Positions 1 to 14,125 of a stretch of 64,000 bases of DNA are shown here, piece after piece. Each line of letters starts with the position of its first letter. Within the stretch, counting starts at the first letter, position 1. The notes under the pieces were generated by a model that made no database searches, had not been told where the DNA came from, and worked only from the letters and a program-made list of their open reading frames with translations. The translations under genes were made by a program, and so were the position numbers. The stretch lies in NCBI GenBank assembly GCA_003344405.1, contig NOWV01000028.1:248001-312000 (forward strand), written 5' to 3'. The DNA comes from Trichoplax sp. H2. Its lineage: Eukaryota; Placozoa; Uniplacotomia; Trichoplacea.

Positions 1-3000
1 TAAACGGTCACTCATTTTTGGCTAAGAATAACTAATTATTATTTTGATAAAACGATGTATTCAATGATATTCAAGGCAATAAGAAGACTATTATTGTGTT
101 AAATATTTGATGGATACATCAAATTGTTATAATGTTTGAATATTGATCCAATGGTATCTTAATAGTTAGCGGTATACGTATCTTCACTGGTTATTATCTC
201 ACTAAAATTACTTTATCATAAAGGTATCGAGTCAACTAATACTCTAGTATTTGGTAGCACATCCAGTATGATATACCATACATAAACAATAAAGTTTCAT
301 CAAATGAGGTTTTTCTAGTTTGTTAGTGATAACCATCTTACGGAAATCATAACTCAACAAGACGCATGAAAGGAAAATAACAAGTCTTCAATATTTAACG
401 GGATATATCAAATCTTTCAATTGATTCGATGTCGACAAAAAAGATGCCTTCTGGCCACAGTAGCAACTACGTTGATCACCTTTGAGGGATTATGTAATCG
501 ATAAGATATAAAATCTTCAATTACCGGTAGTTGAGTGTCCGAAAAAATAAGATCTCATTGCCTTAGTAAAAGAAATCTATTTCCATTATACGTAGATATT
601 TTAATGGTAATAACTCATCACTAATCCACGTTATGGGAGATCATCTTAACATAATAATTGAATAGATGAACTAGCGCAATGTGGCCAGATTTGCTAGTAA
701 TAAATAGATCAAATTGCTGAACTGGTTGTTCAACTTTACTCTAATAACTGATAATCATGATGACTTTTATGGATTGAAAAATTTTCTAACCGAACCAGTG
801 ATAAAAATTCGATGGAATACGTTTGAATTTTAAACTACAACTATTTTGAATTTTTTCAGGCTTATCCGCACAATATCTTGTTCAAACACGCAATGATTAC
901 GATCATTTTTTTAACCTCATATGAAAGTAATCATTATTTCGTATAAGAAATAAAGTTGTAAAGCAGTTTACTACTCACTTCTTCCGTATAATATTAACTA
1001 TTCACGTAGTAGTCATGACTCAAACATTAAAATCACATTTTACTATCAGATATTAGTTTTATATTCTATTGAATTGAATATAGGATGTTGTGATAACGCT
1101 AAAACAGAAATAATATTCTATTCTGAGGGAGTAATTACTCCCTCTCTCTCTTACTATGTATGTAATATTGATTCAAAAGTTATGATCGAATAAAAAAAAC
1201 GAATTCCTACCATAAAGGTGAGGATAACTCGACACATAAAATATTAAAAATTGCTATTGTCAATAATGATGATTACAAGTAGAACACTAGTAAAATAACA
1301 AGATTGTCAACGTCACATGTAGTCAAATATTATACTTAGTAATTGTCCAATTGACATGATCACGGGAAAAATAGAGCTCACCGCTATGAAAAAATGATCA
1401 TTGTATGATACGACAATGCATTACTATATCGATATTACCTACAACTATCATTGATACAGAAGAATAAATTGATCATACAGAATTGATCATTTTTCTAGAT
1501 AGATAGATAGAGTTTAATCGGTTAATAGACGAAGATGATGACACAACCTTCTTGCCATAGTGGTATAAAAAATGAGTAAAAAAATAATGATGACAAATAA
1601 CAATAATAATATCAGTGTAAAGGAAATATAAACTAGCTATGGAAATTGATCGCGGTGGCATCAAAAGTGTATTAATGTGTGGGACATTCAGTAATTAAAA
1701 GTAAGCAAACACAAGTGGTCTATTGAGAGAAAATGAGTAGGAAATGACTTGCTAATTTGATGAATATAGCATCCACATTGGATATGAATCGATTACCATG
1801 ATATCAATCTCTTTCACATAAATAGAAAATGGATTTTAAATGGGTCAGCGCATTGGTTTGATTGAAAATACATTTAAAAAAAATTGAAAGATCACTATCA
1901 AACAGTGTAAATAATATTACGACGCATCTTATTAACAATATTGTCCTGTTCCATCTAATTAAGGATTGAACCATTCTTATCGAAGGGTTATTTGATGAGA
2001 ATTTTAACCCATGAAACTTTCGGTAACAGAAAAAACAACCGTATAATTATATCTCATGTTTTCTCATACTGGTAAGGGGCCCATTTTCGCCGACTTTAGC
2101 TTTATTGATAAAGTGAAGAAATGTGAAGTATCTAGGATAGAGTGGGGAAAATACACTCAACACTTAAAATAGCGATGATAAATCATTGAAAAAAAATTCT
2201 AGAAAAATGTCATCTGCTTACTTTATCGAGGATGATGAATAAATCAATTTCAAAGAAATAAAAGTGTAGACAATCCAATATCTTTATTTATCGTATCGAT
2301 ATCTAACAGTACCTGTAAGACGAAGTTCAGTCTTTTCAGTTTTGATATTGATCCCAACAGGCAAATCCGTTAGGAGATAGAAAAAGAGCGTCGTCTTCGT
2401 CGATTACAAGATTAAACTTGAAATTGGCACGATGCCTATAGTATGATGATTTGGTTACAAAAATAGTTCAATATGGCATTAGTTGTTGTAAAAGATGAAT
2501 TGATTTCTCTTTTCTGAAATATCATGGTAGTGGTACAAAAAGCAAAAATTCTTGATAGAAATACACGTAGTGAATCCACTGTATTAAGTCAAAGCAATAT
2601 TTCAAAGTGTTTAATCGATCAGATTATCGTCAGTAGGTTACTTTGTACCGTCAGTAATTTAATCAATTTTGTAGTGCTACTGAAATAAAATGATTCGTTT
2701 GAACGTTGATGGACATCTTAACCATTGTACGAGTACTATTATGCACATAATCTTGGAATTAAAAGGTTGATATGGTGAACGAATACGAAACCACATTGTA
2801 AGGTATTAAAGTAGAGTAAATCGACTCGATTTGAAACAAAATAATAATATCTCATTTACAGCATAATACTTTAAATCTAAAGCCAATTCATCAAGATTGC
2901 TGCAATCGTTTTAGGGATAGAATCACCAGTACTTGATATGCCATTTACCTAACTATCGCTATATCATAGACTAGAGTCAAAAGGTACTTTTGATGATAAC

Positions 3001-6000
3001 CGTGCATTTGTTTTTTCCATTTTCAATTTTTTTTCCCTCACTCTCTTTCTTTATTCCTTTTCAAACAACATAATTAATCATACGGTAAGAGCTGAACTAA
3101 ATTTATTAAGCTACCATAAAACTGATCATTCAAAAATACGTCTAATCATTGATTTAAGGTAACTTGAGATTGGAAGAAATTAACCTTTTGAGAAATTGTC
3201 TACTTATTAGGCATTAAATATTCGTCTTGTTCAATCATTTCTTGATATAACAATGTAATGGCAGTCATGACTTAGGATATGACTATAAGTTTAAGATTTA
3301 TCTAACACAAGAAGTCACTATGAGGCAATTGGGATAAAAATCTTATGCTACTCACTATGGTAGTCTACTTTCAACATATTGAAAAGATTAAAAAATTCAG
3401 TCTATCAATAAGTAACGATATCCTCTAAATCATGAAAATAACTTTTTATCTTCAAACGTATTAAAATGAACAGACGTTTTTTTAGAAAAAAAGAAAGGGA
3501 AAAAAAGAAAAATAGTGGATAAGAGGTAAATTAAAGAGATTAATTTTCGCAGTTTACCGACATAATCATTTAAGACAAGGACGAATGCAATTTACCGTAG
3601 TCAATACGACATAGATTAAATCTTATTAGACAACTTTTGGGGGGATATTCGATCTGATGTGATCTATTTTGTGTTTAAAAAATCGTTTGTACTGTAATCT
3701 AGTATTAGATTGAAATAGATATTACAGTCTTTTTTCTATCATTTTATTTTAACAGTATTGAAATAAATGTAGATATTTTAAATAACATTTCAAGACCAGT
3801 TTTATTAGTCAGAGTAAGTACATTATCGACATACCTAGAAGATGGATATAGACAGAGTCTGAAGGAAAAAACGGCAAATGTTACCACTGCCACCTTATGT
3901 AGACGTTTACTATATATGCTAAAGTAAGAAGTGACAACTGACGTTTAATTGAATTGGCCAACAACAGTTAAGAGAGTAGACTAAAGTATGCCGTGATAAT
4001 GTCATTATGTTGATTAATTTATGTTAAGTTCAATATTGTTGTATAATTATTGTTGACTTTACTACTAGCTAAATCGTCAGTCATCGATTGTACATATTTC
4101 AATAGTGTAAAGTTACACAAACTATCCAATTATTATCAACAATCATAACAGGGAAGAAAAAAGATAAAAGGTATACATACATAGACACAGACTTAATTGT
4201 ATCCAACGTTACTACAGCATTCAAGTAGCAGTAGCGGAATATATATTGTCTACTTTACTCATGTTAAAATTAACGTAATAGTAAGAAGAAATGATTAGCC
4301 ATCATCGCGGTAGTGCTCTATTTAAATACGGACATGACAAAGCGATGCCATACTGTGTTCTATAGAGACTCTATGCTCATAGTGTGTCCTATTCTGTATT
4401 CATTGACTTGGTTCAACGAGTTTAAAGAAATTTCTTAGCCAAATTTGAAACACTTTCCTCTCTTTTACTTCAAAAGTCCATCTTTTTACTCTGTCTTATA
4501 AGGATTATATACTGTAATAATACATTTCTATGTATTATTCGAAATTTCCTCTATTATCAATATAATTTCCGCAAATAAGAGTCTATTTCTATCCTAGGAA
4601 ATCAATCGCATTATAGACCCTAATTATTCAAAAATAAAGTGAAATGGATAAAATCTTCATCTCAACTTTGTGCTATTTTGATGCCTACTTGATCATTTAA
4701 CTTATAAAGTTAAATAATCTATTTTATTTTTCTTCTTTCAATTTTTCCTTCATAACATGCCAATGAAATGTATACTCTTTCTATTGTACTTCTTCTAACT
4801 TCTTTGCTTCATTAAGTGGTCCATTTTGATTGAGTATATGAGGAATTACAATTTAAGTTGTTAGTCTAATTTTGAACTCAACGTTCAGTACTAAGTACTG
4901 TTTTACATCCTCTAGATTTGTAATGGTTAATGTGTAACTGTGCCCTATCCGTTTATCAACAGTGTAATAAAATGATAATTTTTCACTTATTATTTTGAAC
5001 AAACTCATCATCTTCTGAGTAGATTAGTCTTCACAACGATATAAGGGCTAATTTAAAGAAGCATTTGCTTGGATCAACTTATTCAAGACTAGCGCACGTT
5101 CGTGAAGAAGATATTTTGTGATGCGATGACTGAGTCAACAAATCCTGAACTTTCCCTATACCATATAATACATATAATTTTAACCCCATATCCTCAAGCT
5201 ATTGTTTCAGTTAGAACTAATATCAAGACTTTGTCTACTAAGTGCTATACTGTAATTGACATTAATGTAGCCAACGCATCATCAGTATAAAGTGTTAGAA
5301 TGTATCTACACTATTATTTTTTACTATTTTTCATCCCAAGTTCGTCAAAAGTGAGTTCTGTACACGGACAACAAATCGGATACGCTCTCTCTCTCCATCT
5401 TCAAATATTGATTCCATCATCATAGAATGGACTCGATCCACTCGATAATCGTATTGCAAGTTTAATTTTTGATTCTTTTTTATAACTTCTTTCTTATTGG
5501 ATGGTAGAATGTCAATAAAAGATGCTGTAATTTGTGAATAGTCCTTCTAATAGGTACCTAGGCTAGGTTGATATTACAAGATAAGTTGTATGGATAAATT
5601 GTAGATACACGTTAGTCAAGTCGCGGCATCAGCATTGCATGGAGTAATTGATGACTAGGATAGGATATACAATCTTGAAGTGAACTACCTTACAATGGAT
5701 TGATTAAATTATTCGAATTTATTCCACACGACAGTCATATTATCGTTTATTGTACGACTGGATAAGTTAAAAACCCATAACATGCCACCTAGGGTAGACG
5801 TCATGTGGGTAGACAAAGACTACAGCCAAGTATCATCAATGACCGCGGCAAAGTACATGATGGGACCACCATTACATTCCATCGTTTCTATTATAATGAT
5901 GGTGATGATGATTATTTACCTTTGCTTTAGTGGTAAAGGAATACGTAGTGTATTATCGTTGTTTCAATTTTCAACTAACCCCTAGAAAGTCATAACTAGA

Positions 6001-9000
6001 TGGCAGACATTATTTTGCTTAGTCTGTTTTCATCTCTAGCCAAGTCTATACAAACGCTCAATGTCGTTGTAACTGACAAAATCTTCATTGGCTTTATATT
6101 ATTATTCTTTTTTTTTCCAATTCTAGTTTTACATGATTAAAGGATGACTAACTACAATTTGAATGACTAGTTCTAAATCACATTGATAATCATCAGTTGA
6201 AATATATCACAGTAGGCGCTATTGTTATCATATGCAAGCTCGTCTTTTGTCAAGGAAATAATCCAGCCGACCGATGTCGTATTCAATCAAAGGAATGATT
6301 AAATTCATGGCAATAACGTTATTATGTGTATAAAGTAATTATTTTTCTCAACTCATTACACCTTCATTTTAATCTAATAACCATAACATATTGCAGATTG
6401 TTTCACCAATCTTATCTTAGTCCTCTATTTTTCTCCCTTTTTGACAATATAATCAGTTCAAATCAACACGAATTAATTTCAGACTTTGCTCGGTAAATAA
6501 TACAAATTTTGAAGCATTAAGAATCAGTACAATAATTAGACTATAAAATCCTATCATAGGAAGTGAATGGGTCTATGGTAGTGCCTGTAGACAACATGCA
6601 TAATACACGATGGAGGAAATGGCTAGTTTTTCTAATAGAATTAATTGACAAGCGGTAAACTATAGTCATGGTTATTTTAATCGCTTACAACTTACCACTG
6701 ATAACAGATTTTATCAATTAGGTCTATACCAAGCTAGTGCTGTGATAAAATTGCAACTGAGAAAATAGCTCAACGCAGTAGACTTGATTTTAAATCATTT
6801 TTACATTAATCTCTGTATGCTGCTAATAGTATTATAAAGAATAGCCATTCCATAAGAATTCTAAAATAACGTTTATCATCAATATTAACAAATTCATGTT
6901 GATTCAAATTGGCTGTGAAGAATTGTAATTGCTTTGATATTTTTTACTCTGAAATAGACTGATGAGCATAATATATCCATGGATAACAATACATATTCTA
7001 CGCGTATGTTGCTATTGTCAAGATTTTACACACAATATAGGGCTACTATACTTTCCACTTATGATTCTATATCACATGCGCGATAGAGAGTTGTCTTTAT
7101 TTTCAATGTTTTCAACACGTTTCTATCATTCGATTGAACAAATTAAGAGTCGTTAGAATCAGTTAATTGTCTCTATTCCAGACGATTTGAACTTTATAAT
7201 CTTCTCTTAAAAAATTAGCCCTTATTCAACTAATAGTTTAAACCAATCTGAATCGTCGGTTGAAATAAAATTCGATGTTAAGCCAATGGGCTATATCGAA
7301 AACGAAATCAAAGACGTAAATTATTTGAAATACTGATTTTTAATATCATTATGAATATAATTACTCGAAATAGATTTAAAAATGAAGAAAAACACTTTGA
7401 AAATTTTTTCTTAAGTGTTGCTTTCATACTGTACCTTGTAAATTCTTACCTTGAATTTCATCCTTTTTGGCACAATTTAATTGCTAGTATTGACTGGAAT
7501 AAAGTTTACATTATAACTAAAAAATGGAAGTCCTTGGAGCAAGAAATAAAATCCACTACGATTTTTTTGAAACTCCTTTCAAGTATATTGCTTCAATTCT
7601 TCAATGTATTATAATAATATTTGACTTTAATTTGTTAGTAATACGCTCAGCTAACCGATGTATTCATTGTACTGTATATAATTATTTGTGTTTACAATTT
7701 ATATCGTAATCTAATGTATAAGTATTTTAATCTGATCAATATTTTTTGTTCAACTAGTTATTACACTTTATCTTGAGTAATCATGATGAAAGACGAAAAT
7801 TTGACCACAATAACAATATCCAGAGATGGAATGAGTTCCATTTTATCTGATATGTTGTCAGATTAGTCAAATTTTTCCTACATAATCAACATTACTTTAC
7901 CGTATTGATTAAAAACAAATTTAAACGTTACGCAATATGCTAATATTGTATAGTATCTGTTGTTCATTATTTGCATAACTTAACATTGACTCCATTTCTT
8001 ATTATACATACGATGCTAATCATTTATTAGCAATATTTGCTTCCCTTAAAACAACTCTTTGTGATCATCATCTGCGTTAACAATAGTTTTAATTCACTTG
8101 TCTTATTTGCTAAAATATCAGTGATCCATGATATAAAGATCTTGCATCGTAATAAACGGCATATGTATACTGAATTCATGGATCCTGGCACGATCAGTAC
8201 CAAATTTCTCAACCAAATACTAGACATTGATTATGAAATTGACCATTTTGCGGCAATAATTAATGGCATATGATCATCACGTATTTTGATTATTATGGTG
8301 ATGCCTATGACCAATAAATGATAAATAATTAATTAAGGTACTATACTTTCTAACCTTGACTAAGCGATTGTAATGCAGTGAAAATTACATTGTTAAGAAG
8401 TGCATGAAAGATAGATTTGATCAATTTGATATGGCGTAGACAGTCGGCTTATTGTAGACTACACAGCCTTTAGTAATAAAGTTGATCAGAGCATCTAGCT
8501 AGATCTATCGTTTAATAGCACCAACAAATGATAAGATGGTCGAATAGAAATTAATAATTAGTTGATATTGTCAATATACATAAAAACTGTATGCAGGGTT
8601 TGAGCTTTGTTTCTTTGAAGGTCATAATCTACAATTAATTAATCAGCCATTGTTTAGAACATTGTACGCTCATGATAATGAGATATAATATTAAAGCAGG
8701 CAGAATTATTAAAAATAATTATTATAGACAGACGTCCAAATGATTAACTAGACAGACATCAACTTTTAAATAGACCGTGTGAAAGGATAATTTTTTAATT
8801 TCAAATGAAGGGCTACCTCACTTGATAAGTAGAGTACTACCAGTGTGACAGCAACCCGTAAATCGTATTGATTTTAATTACAATATTCAAGGATTAATTT
8901 AACCTGACTTAACTGTAGCTTCGTATACGAATATATAGTATGATACCTTGTTAAAGATGTCAAAATACAACAGTGCCATTAGCTATGCAGTGGACAATAA

Positions 9001-11163
9001 TTTCCTACTTCCTAAAGCAATTTCTACAGAACTGCATTTATAATCATCTGTTCTTTTATAATAGTGTGATTTACACTTCTGTATAGTGTAGACAACTTCT
9101 TTTAGGTTAATACATAGAGAGCACTATACTCCTCAGTAAGTGACATTGCTAGGGTATAATCAGGCAAAATATTATTAAAACAAATATAACTCAAAGGTGA
9201 GAACAAAGCCATTAAATTAATTAAAAACCACAACGATAGTGCCGGATCCTTTCGTCAACGTGTGAGTAGCATGGATTGATCATGCAACCGGTAACCTTTT
9301 GATAAAGCCCTCCGGTCATAATTCGTCTACAACACTAACAGCGAACTAGAAAATCGAAATTCTTCAATCTGAATTTTCACTGATCGAATTTCTAAATTGG
9401 TACATTCTAGAATCTACCTTGTCAATGAGATATTCGATAAAAATATTTAAAAATTTTCCTTTTTAGCAATGAATAGCTGAAAATGTAAAGCGACTAGCTT
9501 TAAATGATAATTCAGATGCTTTAAAAATATAGCAATAGAATTACTTGTTCAATTGAACGTCCATTTCGCTCCATTACATAAGATAAAAAGAATCGTAGTA
9601 TACGATGCCATATATTCCTTGAATATTTTGCCCCATATTTGCTACTGTTAATACCTAAATGTTTATCCAATACTGAGACTAAGATGCACTCTTAAATAAT
9701 GACGCTAGATTAAGGATGATTGATTAAATACAGTAGATTAGGAGTGCACCATAAGCAATTCAAGATTACCATTTTATTGATTTTAACTTGCAAACAATTG
9801 AGCGATAGCTAGTATACTACAATAGCATTTCTCGATTTTAGATTATAATGAAAGTATTGCTTTCATACGTACTATATATATCGAAAAAGAGGGAATGGGC
9901 AAGTAAGTGATTTGTGTGACTTGAGTGGTAGAGCGCAATAGATTGATTACCCCGTGTTACTGCTAGCTTACACCAGAGACAATATTATTTTGTAATTCAT
10001 TTAAATCCACTGATATATAGCGTGAATATACTTGTAGCTATGTACTACACATACAATAATATTCAGAAGATTATCAGAATATTGGCTAGCTCTTTCTTTT
10101 TTTTGCGTTAGAGGACAGATCATACCGTACGTGATCCTAAAGCGTTTGGAATAGTTAAAATCGCATAGGTTTGTATAGTGCCAGTTGCTACAATAGTTTC
10201 AGGTTACTGTGAAGAAATGTATCCAAGTTTAATATCTGCTCATAACTAGAATACTGTGAATATCACTATCTGGATTCTACTGTATTGTATATCAAGTTCA
10301 AAGAGGCAAAGAAGAATGAACTTGTTCTACTGTTCTGATGACTTTTGTACAGTTACATTACAAGCTAAATTGAGATCAGCCGTCTTTCATAGTAAATTCC
10401 GAAGAGCCTTCCATGTGATATATTGTAATACGATGCTCCTTTCGAAAGCAAACCTTAAAACTCAATTTCAAAATGTGATCTTGCTTGTAAAGAGTTTATG
10501 ATATTACATAGTACATAGTAGATCAGTATTAGTTAGTGTAGATATTAAAACAGTTTAATAATTCTCATATCTAAAATTATAATTTAGTTACAAGAATAGA
10601 CATGTCAGGGAGAAAGGTTAGAGCATATAAATTAAATTTAAGTGATGAAGGGTATTAAGACATGTTCTGTTTTATAGCCCAATTCATAGAACAGTAGAGG
10701 AAGTTATTGCTTGTACTGTAGCCATATACAATTTGGCTTGAAGTCATCGTTCCAGACATCACAAGGTTTTCTACATATATTTGTAGTTATTAATTGTGAC
10801 CATTAAATAATTGATTACTGAAATGCAGTCTTCATTTAAATAAACCATAATAGTAAGAAATTGAGTCAAAATCATGATAAGTCCGAGAAATTTTAAATAA
10901 ATAAATAAAATTGCTATAGTAGTAAAATTTACAAGGGTGCCATAAATAGTACAGTGATGACCGTATACACCTCATGGCTGTAAATATGGTATTAAAGTAA
11001 GTAAATCATAATCCAGCAGGTTTCCTATATTCTATACAACACAATTGATTGTATGTGTATTATCATCTTCGTTTGTGTATAATAAAACATAAGAAAGGGT
11101 CAATTTAAAATCTTATCTTTATAAAATGGATATATAAAATGTTATGGGTTAGAATTTAGCAAG
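1..11163. other. Gene-poor left flank
   Basis: No gene is supported here. Open frames are all under about 90 codons, AT-rich and without a recognisable family signature, and I could not chain any of them through plausible splice sites. There is a short TAGA run near 1496-1511 and a CT-rich run near 1138-1152. The last few hundred bases next to 11163 are the likely 3' flank of the minus-strand epimerase gene. Distal exons or long introns of a gene lying to the left cannot be excluded. Confidence 0.5.
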
Positions 11164-14125
11164 TTAGTTATGATTAGCTCGGCCGCCGTTCATATATTCC
11201 ATCCACCTTTTAGCTATTCTTGCAAATAAAGGGTCCTCTTCAATAGTATCAATATGTAACAGTTGGCTGATATGAAGAGCATGATAAGTACTTCGGGCAA
11301 TAATCGGCTCAGCCTTTATAACTACATGGCGTAAATCGTAAAAAGTGTCAGAACCTGCATCATATAAAGGAAGGAGGTTCTTTAACGTTCTGATTCCATC
11401 ACGATACAATTCAGCAGCATCGCTAGTTATATTATGGGCATTGACATCTTCAACAGCAGATTTAAGGTCATAAAGACCGAAAAGGGAATAAATAAAGCCG
11501 TTTAATACTAGCAGTGGTATTTTGGTAGGATATTCTTCATAGAATTTATAAGTACCAAATACAGTGGCAAGTACACCACCTTCACTTGCTGGTATGTGGA
11601 AAGGCTTTGTTGCTAATAGCGCCGTTCGTAGGTATTTGTACTCTTTGGTCAAGTGAAACGCTCTGGTCAAGGTCGACATTGCTTGTCCTTGGGCCATAGC
11701 AGAGTACCATCCTGGCTTTAGGGTTAGAGTCAATTTATTTATTTTATGACTAACACTGACGGGCCAGCCGCCACTTCTATCTTGGTTGGCGACTAACCAA
11801 TTTGCAGCATCTATAAAGAAATCTTTATCGGCACTATCCACCAAGCTGAGTTTTCCTAACAAGCCACTTCCTTGTAATGTCACTGCATCCACAGAAATCA
11901 AGGCAGCTTTCTTAGACAATGCACCTTTTCGAGAGCCCTTTCGTCTCCGTTCTAGTAAAAGAGCTTTACATAGGTCGATTTCAAGATCTCTAGTGATTCT
12001 AGAGAGGACATTTCGTGTACCTATGCCGTATATGACAGTTTTGGATCGTTCAGAAAAGCTAACGCCTACCTTTGCAGTACTATAGCGGATTGTAAACTGC
12101 TGCTGTCGTTTCGTAGTAACTAGAAAGGAAATGCTTCCTGATCCTTTGAATTGAACTTCAAATCTAGCAATGAACCGTTTAAAGCTTGACTGCATATTTA
12201 ACGACATCGCTTTGGAAGAATCTGCATAAGGATTGATATAGAGAGAAATGGATTATTGTTAGTGCATCATCTCGTATATATAATAGCATTATAATGAAGC
12301 GAGTGTCAGGTGGATATGATGGTATGTATATTATACACATATATGATCAAAAATTTTCTCAACATAGTACAGTATATCCCAACCCATATTTGTTTTTTTG
12401 CATGGAAACATTGTAAGAATAATACTTGGGAGCTAAGATAGAAGCAAAACATTTGTCTGCTAAAAGGCTTACTGAAATGCTAGATTTAATGCACTTATCC
12501 AGTAAGATGCTCATTCAAAAATAATTGACGACACATTTTACAAACTAATACAATTTCCTAAAAGAGCTTCTATGATATCATTATTTTAACAAGTAAAACG
12601 TTGTTAGCGATACAGTATTTACTGCAGACTATCAACAATTTTATTCATCGTTAGCTGGAAAAAATTGTATTACGGCACTGGTGTTGTGGTAGAAATGCAA
12701 TAGGGTAGGGTAGAGTACTAACTAAAAAGAATCAATGGCTCCAGTTTAAGGATAATATGAATGCTTCTTTGCACTAATGTTTATTATGTCTGGTCAACAT
12801 CAAGTTCCAATGCAGACGGGTTTGAGCAAAGTGGACGATAATAACGTAACAGCTGTATGATCTCCTACAGAGCTACAGTATACTGTCTGTATGCCTTTGA
12901 GAATTGTAGCATGATAAAGCCATAGAGTAGATTAGTGAGCAAGTTTCGACTGAAAGCTTGGAAATACTCAATCAATCGATGGGTTCAGTATACCTGGAAA
13001 TGGTATAGTCGTCTATTTTAACTCGTCTAGAAGAGAAAAGTGATGTACAGTATATGGTTCAAAGTTCATAGATTGCATTTGCTAGTAGGTTAAACTGGAG
13101 CTACTCTGTGACTATTGTATGATCATAGGTTGGCTAAAAGCAGATTATGGAAAAAGGAGTTGCTTGTTGAATAGTCAATTCTGATAGTAAAACACAAAGC
13201 CTATCAATGGCAAGATGGGGGAAAAATGATAAAACGGATTGACGATTACGATCATGATTATGATTACTATTACAGTCTATCCATGTATCCGATGGAATGA
13301 AGATTTATTTGTATTGTCCTTAAATAGCTACTAACCACGACTTTGAGCAAATTTCATGACCCGTTTATTGGGTCCATCTACGATAGCATCGATACACTGA
13401 ATTGAGGTAGTTTGATGGACTTTCCAAGTTGAGACTATGTCCATGGATTTGCAATCGGATAGGATACGTTGATTGATTTTGGTCCCATTGAGTAGTAATC
13501 GTGTAAAATGGCTTAATGCAAATTGGCAAATTTGAGTGGGATAGAAATAGCCTTTTTGAGACCACTGAGTGGAGATAGGAACACCAGTGACACTATCGAT
13601 ATATTTGACTCGCTCTCTCTTTTCCACTTTATAAAAATTAAACCAGGTAAAGGGTCCTTTATAGTTATAACGACCGATTGGATCGACCACTCTTGCTTTT
13701 CGCTTGCTGATGGACCATACTTTCTCACCATTTAAATTTTGTGATTCTCCAACCCAACCAAATTGGCTGGATAAAAATTCAACTGGTATAAAGACTTTAC
13801 CATTGAAATTTTTGCCTTGAAATGTCTGCCTATTAAAGTAGTTGATTTTAATGGATTGATGATGATTAACGCATTGATTTGCATTATATTCCTCTTGTAT
13901 AGGATTGGCTCCATTTTGATCTTGGCGTTGTTGCACTTGGATTGAAGATTTAGAATGTTGAGCTTGTTGTTGTTGATGATTCTCCTTGAAGATTGGGGTA
14001 TCACTCAACCATTTGATGATATACACCAACAAGAACAACATGAAAAAGATCAAAATACGACGAATACATTGCCTATGACTAGCAAGTCCTCGCAGAGAAA
14101 AGCAACATAATGACTTGATCGACAT
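11164..14125 (-). CDS. GLCE: D-glucuronyl C5-epimerase (heparan sulfate)
   Basis: Golgi enzyme that converts D-glucuronic acid to L-iduronic acid in N-sulfated heparan sulfate chains. Two exons on the minus strand, 14125-13336 and 12221-11164. The donor is GTTAGT and the acceptor follows TTATGCAG; both are phase 1. The joined frame encodes 615 aa (human about 617). The N-terminus is short and basic with one hydrophobic segment at residues 24-39, a type II Golgi anchor, followed by a Gln-rich stem. Exon 1 then holds the family's N-terminal beta domain (STQWSQKGYFYPTQICQFALSH). Exon 2 holds the (alpha/alpha) barrel (LNGFIYSLFGLYDL). The three tyrosines known as catalytic in the vertebrate enzyme are present: Y494 (EEYP), Y558 (FYDLRH) and Y576 (STYHALH). 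The C-terminus, GGRANHN, matches the family. The ATG at 14125 is the natural start. Only the exact splice junction is inferred. Confidence 0.93.

Noticed and set aside
9925-9960. tRNA-like D-arm string (GTGGTAGAGCGC)
   Set aside because: No matching B-box, anticodon arm or acceptor stem can be drawn around it.
11786-12085. 99-codon plus frame opposite the epimerase
   Set aside because: Shadow of the conserved GLCE exon on the other strand.
13365-14004. Several 60-90 codon frames within epimerase exon 1
   Set aside because: Out-of-frame or antisense to a clearly conserved coding exon.
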